This document shows, piece after piece, positions 45,756 through 57,090 of a stretch of 64,000 nt of DNA. A model generated the notes under the pieces. That model was not told the origin of the DNA. It did no database searches and saw only the letters and a program-made list of their open reading frames with translations. Position numbers and translations under genes: made by a program. The stretch covers positions 62,001 through 126,000 of the forward strand of contig NZ_QPJU01000004.1 of NCBI RefSeq assembly GCF_003337425.1, written 5' to 3'. The stretch comes from Extensimonas vulgaris (GTDB taxonomy: Bacteria > Pseudomonadota > Gammaproteobacteria > Burkholderiales > Burkholderiaceae_C). Position 1 is the first letter of the stretch; each line of letters starts with the position of its first letter.

Positions 45756-47228
45756 TTATTTCAGGATGTCGCCTACGCACAAATACTTGAGCTCCACGTA
45801 CTCGTCGATGCCGTGGTGCGAGCCTTCGCGGCCCAGGCCTGATTGTTTGACGCCGCCAAACGGCACGTGCTCGGTTGCGAGGATGCCCACGTTGATGCCG
45901 ACCATGCCGTACTCGAGCGCCTCGGCAACGCGGAAGATGCGCCCCACGTCACGGCTATAGAAGTAGCTCGCAAGGCCGTATTCGGTGGCGTTGGCGGCGG
46001 CGACGGCTTCCTGCTCGGTGCGGAACTTGAACACGGGCGCGAACGGCCCAAACGTCTCCTCGCGCGCGCACAGCATCTCGGGCGAGGCGTCGGCGACCAC
46101 GGTGGGCTCGAAGAACAGGCCGCCCAGGCGCTTGCCGCCCGTGAGCACGCGGCCACCCTTGGCGACGGCGTCCTGCACGTGGCGCTCGACCTTCTGCACC
46201 GCAGCCTCCTCGATCAGCGGGCCCTGGTTCACGCCTTCTTCAAAACCGTTGCCCACCTTGGCCGTGCGCACCTTGGCGGCAAACTTTTGCACGAATTCCT
46301 CGTACACGGCCTCTTGCACGTAGATGCGGTTGGAGCACACGCAGGTCTGGCCGGCGTTGCGGTATTTGCTCGCGAAAGCGCCTTCGACGGCGCTGTCGAG
46401 GTCAGCGTCGTCGAACACGATGAAGGGCGCGTTGCCGCCAAGCTCGAGCGAGAGCTTTTTCACCGTGGGCGCGCACTGCGCCATCAGGATGCGGCCGACC
46501 TCAGTCGAGCCCGTGAAGCTCAGGTGCCGCACCACGTCGCTCGCGCACAGCACCTTGCCGATCTCCACGCTGCCCGGGCCGTCGCTCGTGACGACGTTGA
46601 GCACGCCGGCCGGAATGCCCGCGCGCACGGCGAGTTCGGCCGCGGCGAGCGCCGTGAGCGGCGTGAGCTCGGCCGGCTTGATGACCACGGGGCAGCCCGC
46701 GGCGAGCGCCGGCGCCACTTTGCGCGTGATCATGGCGAGCGGAAAATTCCACGGCGTGATCGCGGCGCACACGCCTACGGGCTGGCGCAGCACCAGCAGA
46801 CGGCGGTTGTTGTCGAACTGCGGTAGCGTCTCGCCGTTGATGCGCTTGGCCTCCTCGGCAAACCACTCGACGAAGCTCGCGCCGTAGGCCACTTCACCCT
46901 TGGCCTCGGGCAGCGGCTTGCCCTGCTCGGCCGTCATGATGCGGCCCAGATCGTCGGCGTTGGCCATGAGCAGGTCATACCACTTGCGCAGCAAAATGCT
47001 GCGCTCCTTGGCCGTGAGGTTGCGCCAGGCGGGCCAGGCGGCGTTGGCGGCGGCGATCGCGGCTTCGGCGTCGGCCGGGCCGAGCTTGGCCACGTCGGCG
47101 AGATGGCGGCCCGTGGCCGGGTCGTGCACGGCAAAGCGTGCACTGCCGGCCACCCAGCGGCCAGCGATGAGCGCGTCGGTCTTGAGCAGGCTGGGGTCTT
47201 GGAGAGAGGCGAGGGGAGAGGCGGTCAT
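45756..47228 (-). CDS. NAD(P)-dependent succinate-semialdehyde-type aldehyde dehydrogenase
   Basis: 490 residues from MTASPLASLQDPSLLKTDAL. Aldehyde dehydrogenase motifs: the general-base Glu near E262 (LSLELGGNAPFIVF) and the nucleophile Cys near C296 (NAGQTCVCSNRIYV). WNFPLAMITRKVAPALAAGC and GMVGINVGILATEHVPFGGVKQSGLG are as in GabD-type SSADH. The ATG at 47228 has SD GGAG 8 nt upstream; a much longer upstream frame overlaps alaS. Could act on succinate semialdehyde or glutarate semialdehyde. Divergent from alaS, 205 bp apart. Confidence 0.9.
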   Translation of the reverse strand: MTASPLASLQDPSLLKTDALIAGRWVAGSARFAVHDPATGRHLADVAKLGPADAEAAIAAANAAWPAWRNLTAKERSILLRKWYDLLMANADDLGRIMTAEQGKPLPEAKGEVAYGASFVEWFAEEAKRINGETLPQFDNNRRLLVLRQPVGVCAAITPWNFPLAMITRKVAPALAAGCPVVIKPAELTPLTALAAAELAVRAGIPAGVLNVVTSDGPGSVEIGKVLCASDVVRHLSFTGSTEVGRILMAQCAPTVKKLSLELGGNAPFIVFDDADLDSAVEGAFASKYRNAGQTCVCSNRIYVQEAVYEEFVQKFAAKVRTAKVGNGFEEGVNQGPLIEEAAVQKVERHVQDAVAKGGRVLTGGKRLGGLFFEPTVVADASPEMLCAREETFGPFAPVFKFRTEQEAVAAANATEYGLASYFYSRDVGRIFRVAEALEYGMVGINVGILATEHVPFGGVKQSGLGREGSHHGIDEYVELKYLCVGDILK

Positions 47229-47344
47229 GGGCAAAACTCCAATAGCGGAACGGATGACGAAAACACTACAGGATAACAAGCGGCGGCTTTGTGCGCTGCA
47301 GCGCCTGAGCGATGAGCGAGCGGCGTCGGAAACAAGGCCAAACC

Positions 47345-47350
47345 TATAAT
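47345..47350 (+). promoter_or_regulatory. Consensus -10 box upstream of alaS
   Basis: A perfect TATAAT lies 84 bp before the alaS ATG, in the spacer between divergent genes. A clear -35 hexamer is not seen at the right distance, so it is only a candidate. Confidence 0.4.
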
Positions 47351-47433
47351 GAAATGTTCTGCAAAGCGCGCCTGCGAGCCGGTGGGCCGGTATCAGCGGC
47401 GCGCGCTCGTTGCACACCACCGTCACACCATCC

Positions 47434-50058
<2,625 letters not shown>

Positions 50059-50167
50059 AGCGGTGGCTGCAGGCATTGGGGTCAAATTCCGTTTTCTGAG
50101 ATTCCGATTTCTGCAGCAGCGATTCGAATGCGGCAATGTCGTGACTGCATGGCGCTCGGTATGCTTG

Positions 50168-50220
50168 TTATTTGATAGCTGCTTGCGCTTGATGGACCTG
50201 CGCTACAGGCCGTTTTGATA
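50168..50220 (+). repeat. ~45-bp interspersed repeat after alaS
   Basis: Plus strand: TTTGATAGCTGCTTGCGCTT, then GATGGACCTGCGCTACAGGCC and GTTTTGA. A near-consensus copy and the clearest reference for the family within this window. Confidence 0.8.
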
Positions 50221-50336
50221 CATAAAACCGCGCAGCACGCAGGCTCCACGCCCTGCGCAGCTTTGGGGCCTGAAAAATCGGGCGCACTGTAAGTGGCTTC
50301 CAATCTGGCCGCGCATGGGCGAATTCCGCCTCCTTC

Positions 50337-50366
50337 TTGGCGCCCGTCGGTGTGCTGCGGTACAGT
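50337..50366 (+). promoter_or_regulatory. Possible promoter of the molybdenum hydroxylase gene
   Basis: TTGGCG (50337-50342), 18-bp spacer, TACAGT (50361-50366), about 110 bp before the ATG at 50476. Both boxes deviate from consensus by two bases. AAGGAGA at 50464-50470 is a good SD. Confidence 0.3.
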
Positions 50367-50475
50367 GGATCGAGCGCGATCTGACCCTTTAGACGTCCGC
50401 GATTTCCCGGCCCAAGCGGCCGATTCGGTCAGCATCAACCCACTCACATCCTGCACCTGACGACAAGGAGACCCC

Positions 50476-52806
50476 ATGAGCGCAGACACCCCCACGCAAC
50501 GCTTTGGCAGCGGCCAGGCCGTGCGCCGGCTCGAAGACGATGCACTGCTCACCGGCGCGGGCCGCTACACCGAGGACTTGCGCCAGCCGGGCGACGGCTG
50601 TCTGGTCTTCGTGCGCTCGCCCTACGCGCATGCGCGCATCGTGGGCGTGAAGACCGACGATGCCCTGGCCATGCCCGGCGTGCGCGCGGTGCTCACGGGT
50701 GCGCAGCTCGTGGCTGAGGGCGTGCCGCCCATGCCCACGGGCGCGGCCTTCCCGCGCGCCGATGGCAGCCCCTGCGCCACGCCGCAGCGCCTGCCGCTCG
50801 CGCACGAGGCGGCGCGCTTCGTCGGCGAGGCCGTGGCCGCAGTGGTGGCCGACAGTGTGCAGCAGGCCAAGGACGCCGCCGAGGCCGTGTGGGTCGAATA
50901 CGAAGAGCTGCCCGTAGTGCCCAGCCTTGCTGCGGCGCTGGCCGAAGGCGCCCCCGCGCTCTGGCCTGCCGCCCCCGACAACATCGCCTGCGAGGCACGC
51001 CACGGCGACGCCGTCGCCTGCGCGGCCGCGTTTGCGCAGGCCGCGCACGTGGTGCGGCTCGATTTGACGCACCAGCGCCTGGCCGCGCTCACGCTGGAGC
51101 CGCGCACCGTGCGCGCCTGGCCTGAAGATGGACGCATGCAGGTGCAGATCAGCTCGCAAATGCCCACTGCGGTGCGCACGGTCGTCGCCAAGGCGCTGGG
51201 CGTCGCGCCCGAGCAGGTGCGCGTGCGCGTGGGCGACGTGGGCGGCGGCTTTGGCATGAAGGGCGCGCCCTACCCAGAGGACGTGGTGGTGGCCCTGGCC
51301 GCGCGCGCCACGGGCCGGCCCGTCGTCTGGGCGGCCGAGCGCAGTGAAGAGTTTTTGAGCTCTTGCCACGGCCGCGACGTGCAAACCCATGCCGAACTCG
51401 CCCTCGCCGCCGACGGCGCCATTCTGGGCCTGCGCGTGCACTCAAATGCCAACGTGGGCGCCTACGCGCAACCCACGGGTGTCGCCATCCCCTTGCTGAT
51501 CGGCCCCTGGGTGCAGACCAGCGTCTATCACGTGCCGGTGATCGACTTTCACTTCCGCGCCGTGCTCACCAACCAGGCGCCCACCGGCGCCTACCGCGGT
51601 GCGGGCCGGCCCGAGGCCATATACAACATCGAGCGCCTGATGGACGAGGCCGCGCGCCAGACCGGCATCGACCGCCTGCAGCTGCGCCGGCGCAACTTCG
51701 TCCGCCCCGAGCAAATGCCCTACACCAACCCCATGCAGCAAACCTACGACGTGGGCCGCTTCGAACAGGTGCTGGACGGCGCGCTGCCGCTGGCCGACTG
51801 GGCCGGCTTCGAGGCGCGCGCGGCAGAATCCAGGGCGCGCGGCCTGTGGCGCGGGCTGGGCATCGCCACCTTTTTGGAGTGGACGGGCGGCAACGTGTTC
51901 GAGGAGCGCGTCACCGTCGAGGTGAAGGGCGATTTGAGCGGCGACGGGTTCATCGAGGTGTTCTCCGCCGTCAATCAAATGGGCCAGGGCATCGCCACCA
52001 CGCTCGCGCAGCTCGTCGTCGATGCGTTCGACGTACCGATCGAGCGCGTGCGCGTGGTGCTGGGCGACACCGACCGTGGTAACGGCTTTGGCAGCGCGGG
52101 TTCGCGCTCGATCTTCACCGGCGGCTCGGCCCTGCGCACCGGCGCCGAGCGCACGCTCGACGAAGCGCGCAAACTCGCCGCGCAGGCGCTCGAAGCCGCG
52201 CCCGAAGACCTGCGCTATGCCGCGGGGCGCTTTCACGTCGCCGGCACCGATCACGCCATCGGCCTGTTCGAGCTCGCTGCGCGGCAGGCGGGCGGCCACA
52301 TCTTCGTCGAGCACAGCTACACCGTGAGCGGCCCGAGCTGGCCCAACGGCTGCCACATCAGCGAGGTGGAGCTGGACCCGCAGACCGGCGCCGTGGCCGT
52401 GGTGCGCTACGCCTCGATGAACGACGTGGGCCGCGTGGTCAACCCCATGATCGTGCGCGGCCAGCTCGACGGCGGCGCCGTGCAAGGCATAGGCCAGGCG
52501 CTGCACGAGCAGATCGTCTATGACGGCGCGAGCGGCCAGCTGCTCACCGGCAGCCTGATGGACTACGCCGCGCCGCGCGCAGACGACATCGCCACCGAAT
52601 TCATCACCGCCATGGACGAATCCATCCCCTGCACCAACAACCCGCTGGGCGTCAAAGGCGTAGGCGAACTCGGCACCATAGGCGCCACCCCCTGCATCGT
52701 CAACGCCGTGGCCGACGCGCTGGCGCGCAACGGCCGCGCCGATTTGGCGCCCAAGCTGCAAATGCCGCTGTCGCCGGGGCGTTTGTGGGAGTTGTTGCTG
52801 GGGTGA
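50476..52806 (+). CDS. Xanthine dehydrogenase-family molybdopterin-binding (large) subunit
   Basis: Molybdenum hydroxylase catalytic subunit, 776 residues from MSADTPTQRFGSGQAVRRLEDDALLTGAGRYTED. Features: FVRSPYAHARI, GGGFGMKGAPYPEDVVVALAA, AYRGAGRPEAIYNIERLMDEAA, QMGQGIATTLAQLV and the catalytic Glu in VGELGTIG (about E731). The AYRGAGR loop differs from the AYxCSFR of CO dehydrogenase, so it is an aldehyde/purine-type hydroxylase. Such enzymes normally have FAD and 2Fe-2S subunits; none is adjacent. The substrate is unknown; SD AAGGAGA precedes the ATG. Confidence 0.9.
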   Translation: MSADTPTQRFGSGQAVRRLEDDALLTGAGRYTEDLRQPGDGCLVFVRSPYAHARIVGVKTDDALAMPGVRAVLTGAQLVAEGVPPMPTGAAFPRADGSPCATPQRLPLAHEAARFVGEAVAAVVADSVQQAKDAAEAVWVEYEELPVVPSLAAALAEGAPALWPAAPDNIACEARHGDAVACAAAFAQAAHVVRLDLTHQRLAALTLEPRTVRAWPEDGRMQVQISSQMPTAVRTVVAKALGVAPEQVRVRVGDVGGGFGMKGAPYPEDVVVALAARATGRPVVWAAERSEEFLSSCHGRDVQTHAELALAADGAILGLRVHSNANVGAYAQPTGVAIPLLIGPWVQTSVYHVPVIDFHFRAVLTNQAPTGAYRGAGRPEAIYNIERLMDEAARQTGIDRLQLRRRNFVRPEQMPYTNPMQQTYDVGRFEQVLDGALPLADWAGFEARAAESRARGLWRGLGIATFLEWTGGNVFEERVTVEVKGDLSGDGFIEVFSAVNQMGQGIATTLAQLVVDAFDVPIERVRVVLGDTDRGNGFGSAGSRSIFTGGSALRTGAERTLDEARKLAAQALEAAPEDLRYAAGRFHVAGTDHAIGLFELAARQAGGHIFVEHSYTVSGPSWPNGCHISEVELDPQTGAVAVVRYASMNDVGRVVNPMIVRGQLDGGAVQGIGQALHEQIVYDGASGQLLTGSLMDYAAPRADDIATEFITAMDESIPCTNNPLGVKGVGELGTIGATPCIVNAVADALARNGRADLAPKLQMPLSPGRLWELLLG

Positions 52807-52839
52807 GGGTGTCGGTGGCTAAGCCCGCCGCCGCACCTC

Positions 52840-53145
52840 TCATGCGTTTGTGTCTTTTTGCCGTGCGGCGTTTCCCTCTGGCGTGGCTGGGGTCGTGGTT
52901 TTTGCCACCAATGGAAAGCGCTCAGGGTGGCGAATGGATTCGACGGACAGGTCGACATCGAGCTCTGGCCAATAAAGATGGTCGGAGCTTGGGCGCTCCA
53001 CGGTACAAAGCTGCGCTATAGTGGCTTGCTTGAACCAAGGAAATTCCGTGAATGGGAGCAGCAATTCCTCTTCATCGAGCAGCAGCCAGAAACCGTTTGG
53101 AGAAACGTGCGTGACTTCAGCGAACAAGATGTTCTTTCCAGACAT
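52840..53145 (-). CDS. DUF2442 domain protein
   Basis: Small protein of about 101 residues (MSGKNILFAEVTHVSPNGFW). The DUF2442 hallmark is LLLPFTEFPWFKQAT followed by YWPELDVDLSVESI. AAGAGG 6 nt before ATG 53145 favours this start; an ATG at 53175 would add 10 residues. DUF2442 genes often pair with DUF4160 genes in toxin-antitoxin-like loci, but no such partner is present here. Divergent from ispD, with only ~45 bp between starts; convergent with the molybdenum hydroxylase gene. Function not known. Confidence 0.8.
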   Translation of the reverse strand: MSGKNILFAEVTHVSPNGFWLLLDEEELLLPFTEFPWFKQATIAQLCTVERPSSDHLYWPELDVDLSVESIRHPERFPLVAKTTTPATPEGNAARQKDTNA

Positions 53146-53190
53146 TGGGGGCCTCTTACCATCTGAATTTTGCATGTTCCACTTTTCGTA

Positions 53191-53922
53191 ATGGACTTCG
53201 ACACTCTCATGCCCCCGTCTCCCCATGTTCCCCGCTGCTTCGCCCTGCTCCCCTGTGCCGGCAGCGGCTCGCGTGCGGGGACGGCGCAGCCCAAGCAGTA
53301 CCAGCCGCTCGCCGGGCGGCCGCTGGTGCGGCATACGCTTGCGGCGTTTGCGCAGGTGGGGCGCATCGCGCGGGTGCTCGTGGTGGTGGCGCCGGGGGAT
53401 GAGGCGCTCGCCGCACACGACGATTCGTTTTTGATAGCGCCTTGCGGAGGTGCTACGCGCGCCGAGAGCGTTTTCAATGGTCTTGCTGCGCTGCAGGCTC
53501 TCGGCGCGGCGGCGCACGACTGGGTGCTGGTGCACGATGCGGCGCGCTGTCTGGTCACGCCGGCGCAGATCGACGCGCTGATCGACGCCTGCCTGCCCGA
53601 CACGGTGGGCGGCCTGCTCGCGCTGCCGCTGGCCGATACGCTCAAATGCGCCGATGCGGCCGGCCGCGTGGCCGCGACGCTCGATCGCACGGGTAAGTGG
53701 CTCGCGCAGACGCCGCAGATGTTTCGCCTGGGCGCGCTGCAGGCGGCGCTGGCGGCGCACGCGGACATGGGCTTTGCCGGCATCACCGACGAGGCCAGCG
53801 CGATGGAGGCGGCGGGCCACCGGCCCCTGCTGGTGCGCGGCAGCGCGCAGAATTTCAAGGTCACATACCCCGAAGACTTTGCGCTGGCCGAGGCCGTGCT
53901 ACAAAGCCGAGAGCGCCTATGA
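53191..53922 (+). CDS. ispD: 2-C-methyl-D-erythritol 4-phosphate cytidylyltransferase
   Basis: Third step of the MEP isoprenoid pathway: CTP + MEP to CDP-ME. 243 residues from ATG 53191 (MDFDTLMPP); another ATG at 53209 is possible. Motifs: [22 protein letters not shown] (CTP-binding loop), [48 protein letters not shown] possible degenerate interspersed repeat lies near residues 79-96. The ispF gene follows after 40 nt, the usual pair. Confidence 0.94.
   Translation: MDFDTLMPPSPHVPRCFALLPCAGSGSRAGTAQPKQYQPLAGRPLVRHTLAAFAQVGRIARVLVVVAPGDEALAAHDDSFLIAPCGGATRAESVFNGLAALQALGAAAHDWVLVHDAARCLVTPAQIDALIDACLPDTVGGLLALPLADTLKCADAAGRVAATLDRTGKWLAQTPQMFRLGALQAALAAHADMGFAGITDEASAMEAAGHRPLLVRGSAQNFKVTYPEDFALAEAVLQSRERL
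53428..53480 (+). repeat. Possible degenerate interspersed repeat inside ispD
   Basis: Plus strand TTTTTGATAGCGCCTTGCGG, then GCGCGCCGAGAGCGTTTTC, resembling the ends of the ATAGCTGCTTGCG...GCGCTAGAGG..TTTT pattern. It encodes about [17 protein letters not shown], which overlaps the conserved GG-TR-S motif of IspD, so chance similarity is possible. Confidence 0.3.
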
Positions 53923-53962
53923 TGGTCACCATCGATGGCTTCCTGACTGCCTGAACTCCGAC

Positions 53963-54493
53963 ATGAGCACACCGCATTTGCCCCCCACCGCTTTCCCTCC
54001 GCCACCGTTTCGCATCGGCGAGGGCTGGGACGTGCACGCGCTGGTGCCGGGGCGCGCGCTGGTGATTGGCGGTGTGCGCATCGAGCATTCCCTGGGCCTG
54101 CTCGGGCATTCGGATGCGGACGTGCTGCTGCACGCGATCACCGACGCGCTCTTGGGCGCGGCGGGGCTGGGCGACATAGGCCGGCACTTTCCCGACACCG
54201 ACGCCACCTTCCGCGGCGCCGATTCGCTCGCGCTGCTGGCCGAGGCCGCGCGCCGCGTGCAGGCGGCCGGCTGGTGCGTGGGCAACATCGACAGCACCGT
54301 GGTCGCGCAGGCGCCGCGCCTGGCGCCGCACATCGCGGCCATGCGCGCACGCATTGCGCAGGCGCTCGGCGTGGCGGCCGAGCAGGTCAACGTCAAGGCC
54401 AAGACGGCCGAGCGCCTGGGCCCGGTGGGGCAGGGCGCGGCGATCGAGGCGCGGGCCGTGGCCCTCATATATAAATTTGGCTCTAACGCTTGA
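53963..54493 (+). CDS. ispF: 2-C-methyl-D-erythritol 2,4-cyclodiphosphate synthase
   Basis: Cyclises CDP-MEP in isoprenoid synthesis; zinc-dependent homotrimer. 176 residues from [27 protein letters not shown]. Metal-site and signature residues: [38 protein letters not shown]-type motif, [27 protein letters not shown]. The final codons IYKFGSNA come from an interspersed repeat. 40 nt after ispD. Confidence 0.95.
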   Translation: MSTPHLPPTAFPPPPFRIGEGWDVHALVPGRALVIGGVRIEHSLGLLGHSDADVLLHAITDALLGAAGLGDIGRHFPDTDATFRGADSLALLAEAARRVQAAGWCVGNIDSTVVAQAPRLAPHIAAMRARIAQALGVAAEQVNVKAKTAERLGPVGQGAAIEARAVALIYKFGSNA

Positions 54494-54522
54494 TGGTATT
54501 GCCTGAGAAGCTACTGTTTTAG
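54463..54522 (-). repeat. Divergent interspersed repeat overlapping the ispF 3' end
   Basis: Plus strand reads AAATTTGGCTCTAACGCTTG, then ATGGTATTGCCTGAGAAGCTACT; as reverse complement it matches the pattern AGCT...CAAGCG.TAGAGCC. It supplies the ispF codons for about YKFGSNA and the TGA stop at 54491-54493. The SD of the following gene (AGGAGA) lies just beyond it. Confidence 0.5.
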
Positions 54523-54531
54523 GAGACTTGC

Positions 54532-55380
54532 ATGTCTGAACACACCGCATCTTCCAACGCTGCCGACCTCGCCAGCGCCGCCTACGAGCTGCCGCGCTAC
54601 GACACGGTGCAAACGGCGCTCGTGGGCGCGCATGTGCTGCAGGTCACGCTCGCCCGGCCCGAGGTAGGCAATGCGATGAACACGCAAATGGGGCGCGACC
54701 TGTTCGATCTGTGGAGCCGGCTCACCGAGGACGCGGGCCCCGTGCGCTGCGTGGTGCTCACGGGCGCGGGCGGCAAGATTTTTTGCGCAGGCGGCGACCT
54801 CAAGGAGCGCAACGGCATGACCAAGGCGCAGTGGCAGCGCCAGCATGAATTGTTCGAGCGCGCGGTCTGGACGCTGGTCGATTTGCCGCTGCCCGTGATC
54901 GCCGCGGTGAACGGCCACGCCTACGCGGGCGGGCTCGAAATGGCGCTGTGCTGCGACTTCATCTATGCGAGCCAGAGCGCGCGCTTTGCGCTCACCGAAG
55001 TCACGCTGGGCATCATGCCTGGCGCGGGTGGCACGCAAAACCTGCCGCGCGCCGTGGGCGACCGCCGCGCCAAGGAGATTTTGATGACGGGCCGGCCCTT
55101 CGACGCGCAGCAGGCGCTGGCCTGGGGCGTGGTGAACCAGCTGTTCGAGCCCGAACAGGTGCTTGCGCAGGCGCTCGCGACGGCCGAAGTGATCGCGGCC
55201 AATGCGCCGCTCGCGGTGCGGCAGGTGAAAAAATCCGTGCGCTACGGCACGCAGATGGAGCTGCGTACCGCCTACCGCTTCGAAGTCGAGGCCTACAACC
55301 ACCTCGTGGACACGCAAGACCGCCTCGAAGGCGTGCGCGCCTTCAACGAAAAGCGCAAGCCGGTGTTCCGCGGCTGCTGA
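54532..55380 (+). CDS. Enoyl-CoA hydratase/isomerase family protein
   Basis: 282 residues from MSEHTASSNAADLASAAYEL. Crotonase features: oxyanion holes FCAGGDLKERNG and YAGGLEMAL, the two usual acidic residues in GGLEMAL and FALTEVTLGIMPGAGGTQNLPR, and end FNEKRKPVFRGC. Unlike the two crotonases at 11689 and 15750, both catalytic Glu are conserved, so true hydratase activity is likely. Stands apart from the catabolic island; SD AGGAGA, 38 bp after ispF. Confidence 0.92.
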   Translation: MSEHTASSNAADLASAAYELPRYDTVQTALVGAHVLQVTLARPEVGNAMNTQMGRDLFDLWSRLTEDAGPVRCVVLTGAGGKIFCAGGDLKERNGMTKAQWQRQHELFERAVWTLVDLPLPVIAAVNGHAYAGGLEMALCCDFIYASQSARFALTEVTLGIMPGAGGTQNLPRAVGDRRAKEILMTGRPFDAQQALAWGVVNQLFEPEQVLAQALATAEVIAANAPLAVRQVKKSVRYGTQMELRTAYRFEVEAYNHLVDTQDRLEGVRAFNEKRKPVFRGC

Positions 55381-55405
55381 AGAAAAACCTCTTGACTGTG
55401 TCTGG

Positions 55406-56239
55406 ATGCCCATGAACGAGCCCACCCACCGCACCGTGCGCATGCCCACGCTCTACATCCCGCATGGCGGCGGGCCGTGCTTTTTCATGGACTGGGACCC
55501 GCCGGGCACCTGGGACAGGATGGCGGCGTTTTTGCGCAGCATTCCGGCCAGTCTGCCGGCCAGGCCGCGCGCGATCGCGCTGGTCACGGCGCATTGGCTC
55601 GCGCCGCAGCCGAGCATGAGCAGCGCCGCACAGCCGGGTTTGCTGTTCGACTACTACGGCTTTCCGCCGCACACCTACCAGCTCACCTACCCCGCGCCCG
55701 GCGCGTCCTGGCTGGCCGAGCGCGCGAGCGCCTTGCTTGCTCAGGCCGGTTTTGCGCCGGTGCAAGACCCGAATCGCGGCTACGACCACGGCACTTTCAT
55801 CCCGCTCAAGGTCGCCTTTCCCGAGGCCGACGTGCCCGTGTTGCAGATGTCGCTGCTCAGCAGTCTTGACGCAGGCGCGCACTTGCGGCTCGGGCAGGCC
55901 CTGGCGCCTTTGCGTGACGAGGGCGTGCTCATCATCGGCAGCGGCATGAGCTGGCACAACATGCGCGGCTACGGCAACCCGCGCTCCACGCCGATCAGTG
56001 CGGCCTTCGACGCATGGCTCACCGACGCCGTGACGCGCCCGGCCCATGAGCGCAATGCGCTGCTCGCCGATTGGGAGCGCGCGAGTGCGCCCTGGGGCCG
56101 CCAGTCGCACCCACCGCGCGCCGAAGAACACCTGCTGCCGCTGCACGTGGCGGCCGGCGCGGCGGACGACGGCGCCGGGCACAAGGTGTTTTCAGATACG
56201 GTGATGAGCGCCGTGGTGTCGGCGTTTCGCTTCGATTGA
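55406..56239 (+). CDS. LigB-type (DODA-family) extradiol dioxygenase
   Basis: Non-heme iron or zinc-dependent class III ring-cleavage dioxygenase family, 277 residues. The metal-ligand regions are IPHGGGPCFFMDW, LVTAHWLAPQP and the GSGMSWHNMRGYG block, with GYDHGTFIPLK. Related to E. coli YgiD and plant DOPA dioxygenases. Starts at 55406 or 55412; SDs are poor for both. The aromatic substrate is not determined. Ends ahead of a bidirectional hairpin. Confidence 0.88.
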   Translation: MPMNEPTHRTVRMPTLYIPHGGGPCFFMDWDPPGTWDRMAAFLRSIPASLPARPRAIALVTAHWLAPQPSMSSAAQPGLLFDYYGFPPHTYQLTYPAPGASWLAERASALLAQAGFAPVQDPNRGYDHGTFIPLKVAFPEADVPVLQMSLLSSLDAGAHLRLGQALAPLRDEGVLIIGSGMSWHNMRGYGNPRSTPISAAFDAWLTDAVTRPAHERNALLADWERASAPWGRQSHPPRAEEHLLPLHVAAGAADDGAGHKVFSDTVMSAVVSAFRFD

Positions 56240-56270
56240 GCTGCAAACTGCGCAGGCAGAGCAGCCAATA

Positions 56271-56296
56271 AAAAGCCGGTGCATGCACCGGCTTTT
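56271..56296. terminator. Bidirectional hairpin between the dioxygenase and OmpW genes
   Basis: Perfect palindrome AAAAGCCGGTGC-ATGCACCGGCTTTT. On the minus strand it is followed by TTTTTATTGG and can end the ompW transcript (stop at 56355). On the plus strand the tail is CTTTTCACC, a weaker but plausible terminator. Confidence 0.8.
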
Positions 56297-56354
56297 CACC
56301 CAAAGAGCATTGCGACCAATAGCGCTGCCACTGCAGCGCCGCGGCCTCCGTGCC

Positions 56355-56954
56355 TCAGAAACGATAGCCCACGCCCACGCCGATCAGCCACGGATCGACC
56401 TTGTACTTGGCGTGGTCCAAACCAGCGCCCGTCACCTTCGTGTCCATCCAGACCTTCTTGACGTCGAAGTTGAGCACCCAGTTCTTGTCCAGCGCGTAGT
56501 CGAGACCGGCTTGCAATGCGGGGCCCCAGCTGTCCTTCTTGATCGACACGGCACCGCCGGCGATATCGACGCTGGAAAAGCGCGTGTAGTTCACGCCGGC
56601 GCCCAGATAGGGCTTGAATGCACCCAGGCCTGTAAAGTGGTATTGGCCCAGCAGGGTGGGCGGCAGTTGCTTGAGCGAACCGACCGGAGTGCCGCCAAGG
56701 CGCACAGTGTGCTTTTGCGGATAGGTCAGGATCAGCTCGGCCGCCAGGTTGGGCGTGAAAAAGTAGCTGACATCCACCTCGGGGATGGTTTTGCTGCTGA
56801 CCTTCACGCCAGCATCACCCGCAGCGCCACCATGATCGGTATTCACGCGCACGGCACGCAGACGAACCATCCAAGGGCCCGGCATTTCTTGCGCAAAAGC
56901 AGCGCTAGAAGCCAAAACGCCGAGAGCAGCCAGAGCAAGCAGTTTCTTTTTCAT
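56355..56954 (-). CDS. OmpW-family outer membrane beta-barrel protein
   Basis: Small eight-stranded outer-membrane channel family. 199 residues from MKKKLLALAALGVLASSAAFAQ (signal peptide ~1-21). Features: GPWMVRLRAVRVNTD, VSYFFTPNLAAELILTYPQKH, GAFKPYLGAGVNYTRFS, GPALQAGLDYALDKNWVLNFDVKKVWMDT and the end VDPWLIGVGVGYRF with terminal Phe for BAM targeting. OmpW passes small hydrophobic molecules and responds to stress in E. coli. The gene lies alone between a terminator and 136 bp of spacer. Confidence 0.93.
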   Translation of the reverse strand: MKKKLLALAALGVLASSAAFAQEMPGPWMVRLRAVRVNTDHGGAAGDAGVKVSSKTIPEVDVSYFFTPNLAAELILTYPQKHTVRLGGTPVGSLKQLPPTLLGQYHFTGLGAFKPYLGAGVNYTRFSSVDIAGGAVSIKKDSWGPALQAGLDYALDKNWVLNFDVKKVWMDTKVTGAGLDHAKYKVDPWLIGVGVGYRF

Positions 56955-57090
56955 AGGAATCTCATGTGCAGTTGCACGGGGACGACCCCCGTGGCTGCAT
57001 TGCACCGCCGATCGGTTGCGCAAACCTTGCTGTAAGTCAAATACTGGGCGGCTGCCCTGCCATAGACGACTTCAGAGTGCTGCAGCTGCA

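Larger units (their letters stand above)
50059..50475. other. 417-bp intergenic region
   Basis: No convincing gene. It holds an interspersed repeat (50168-50220) and, at 50337-50366, a possible promoter TTGGCG - 18 bp - TACAGT for the molybdenum hydroxylase gene. The rest shows no recognised RNA gene or hairpin with a T-run. Confidence 0.5.
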
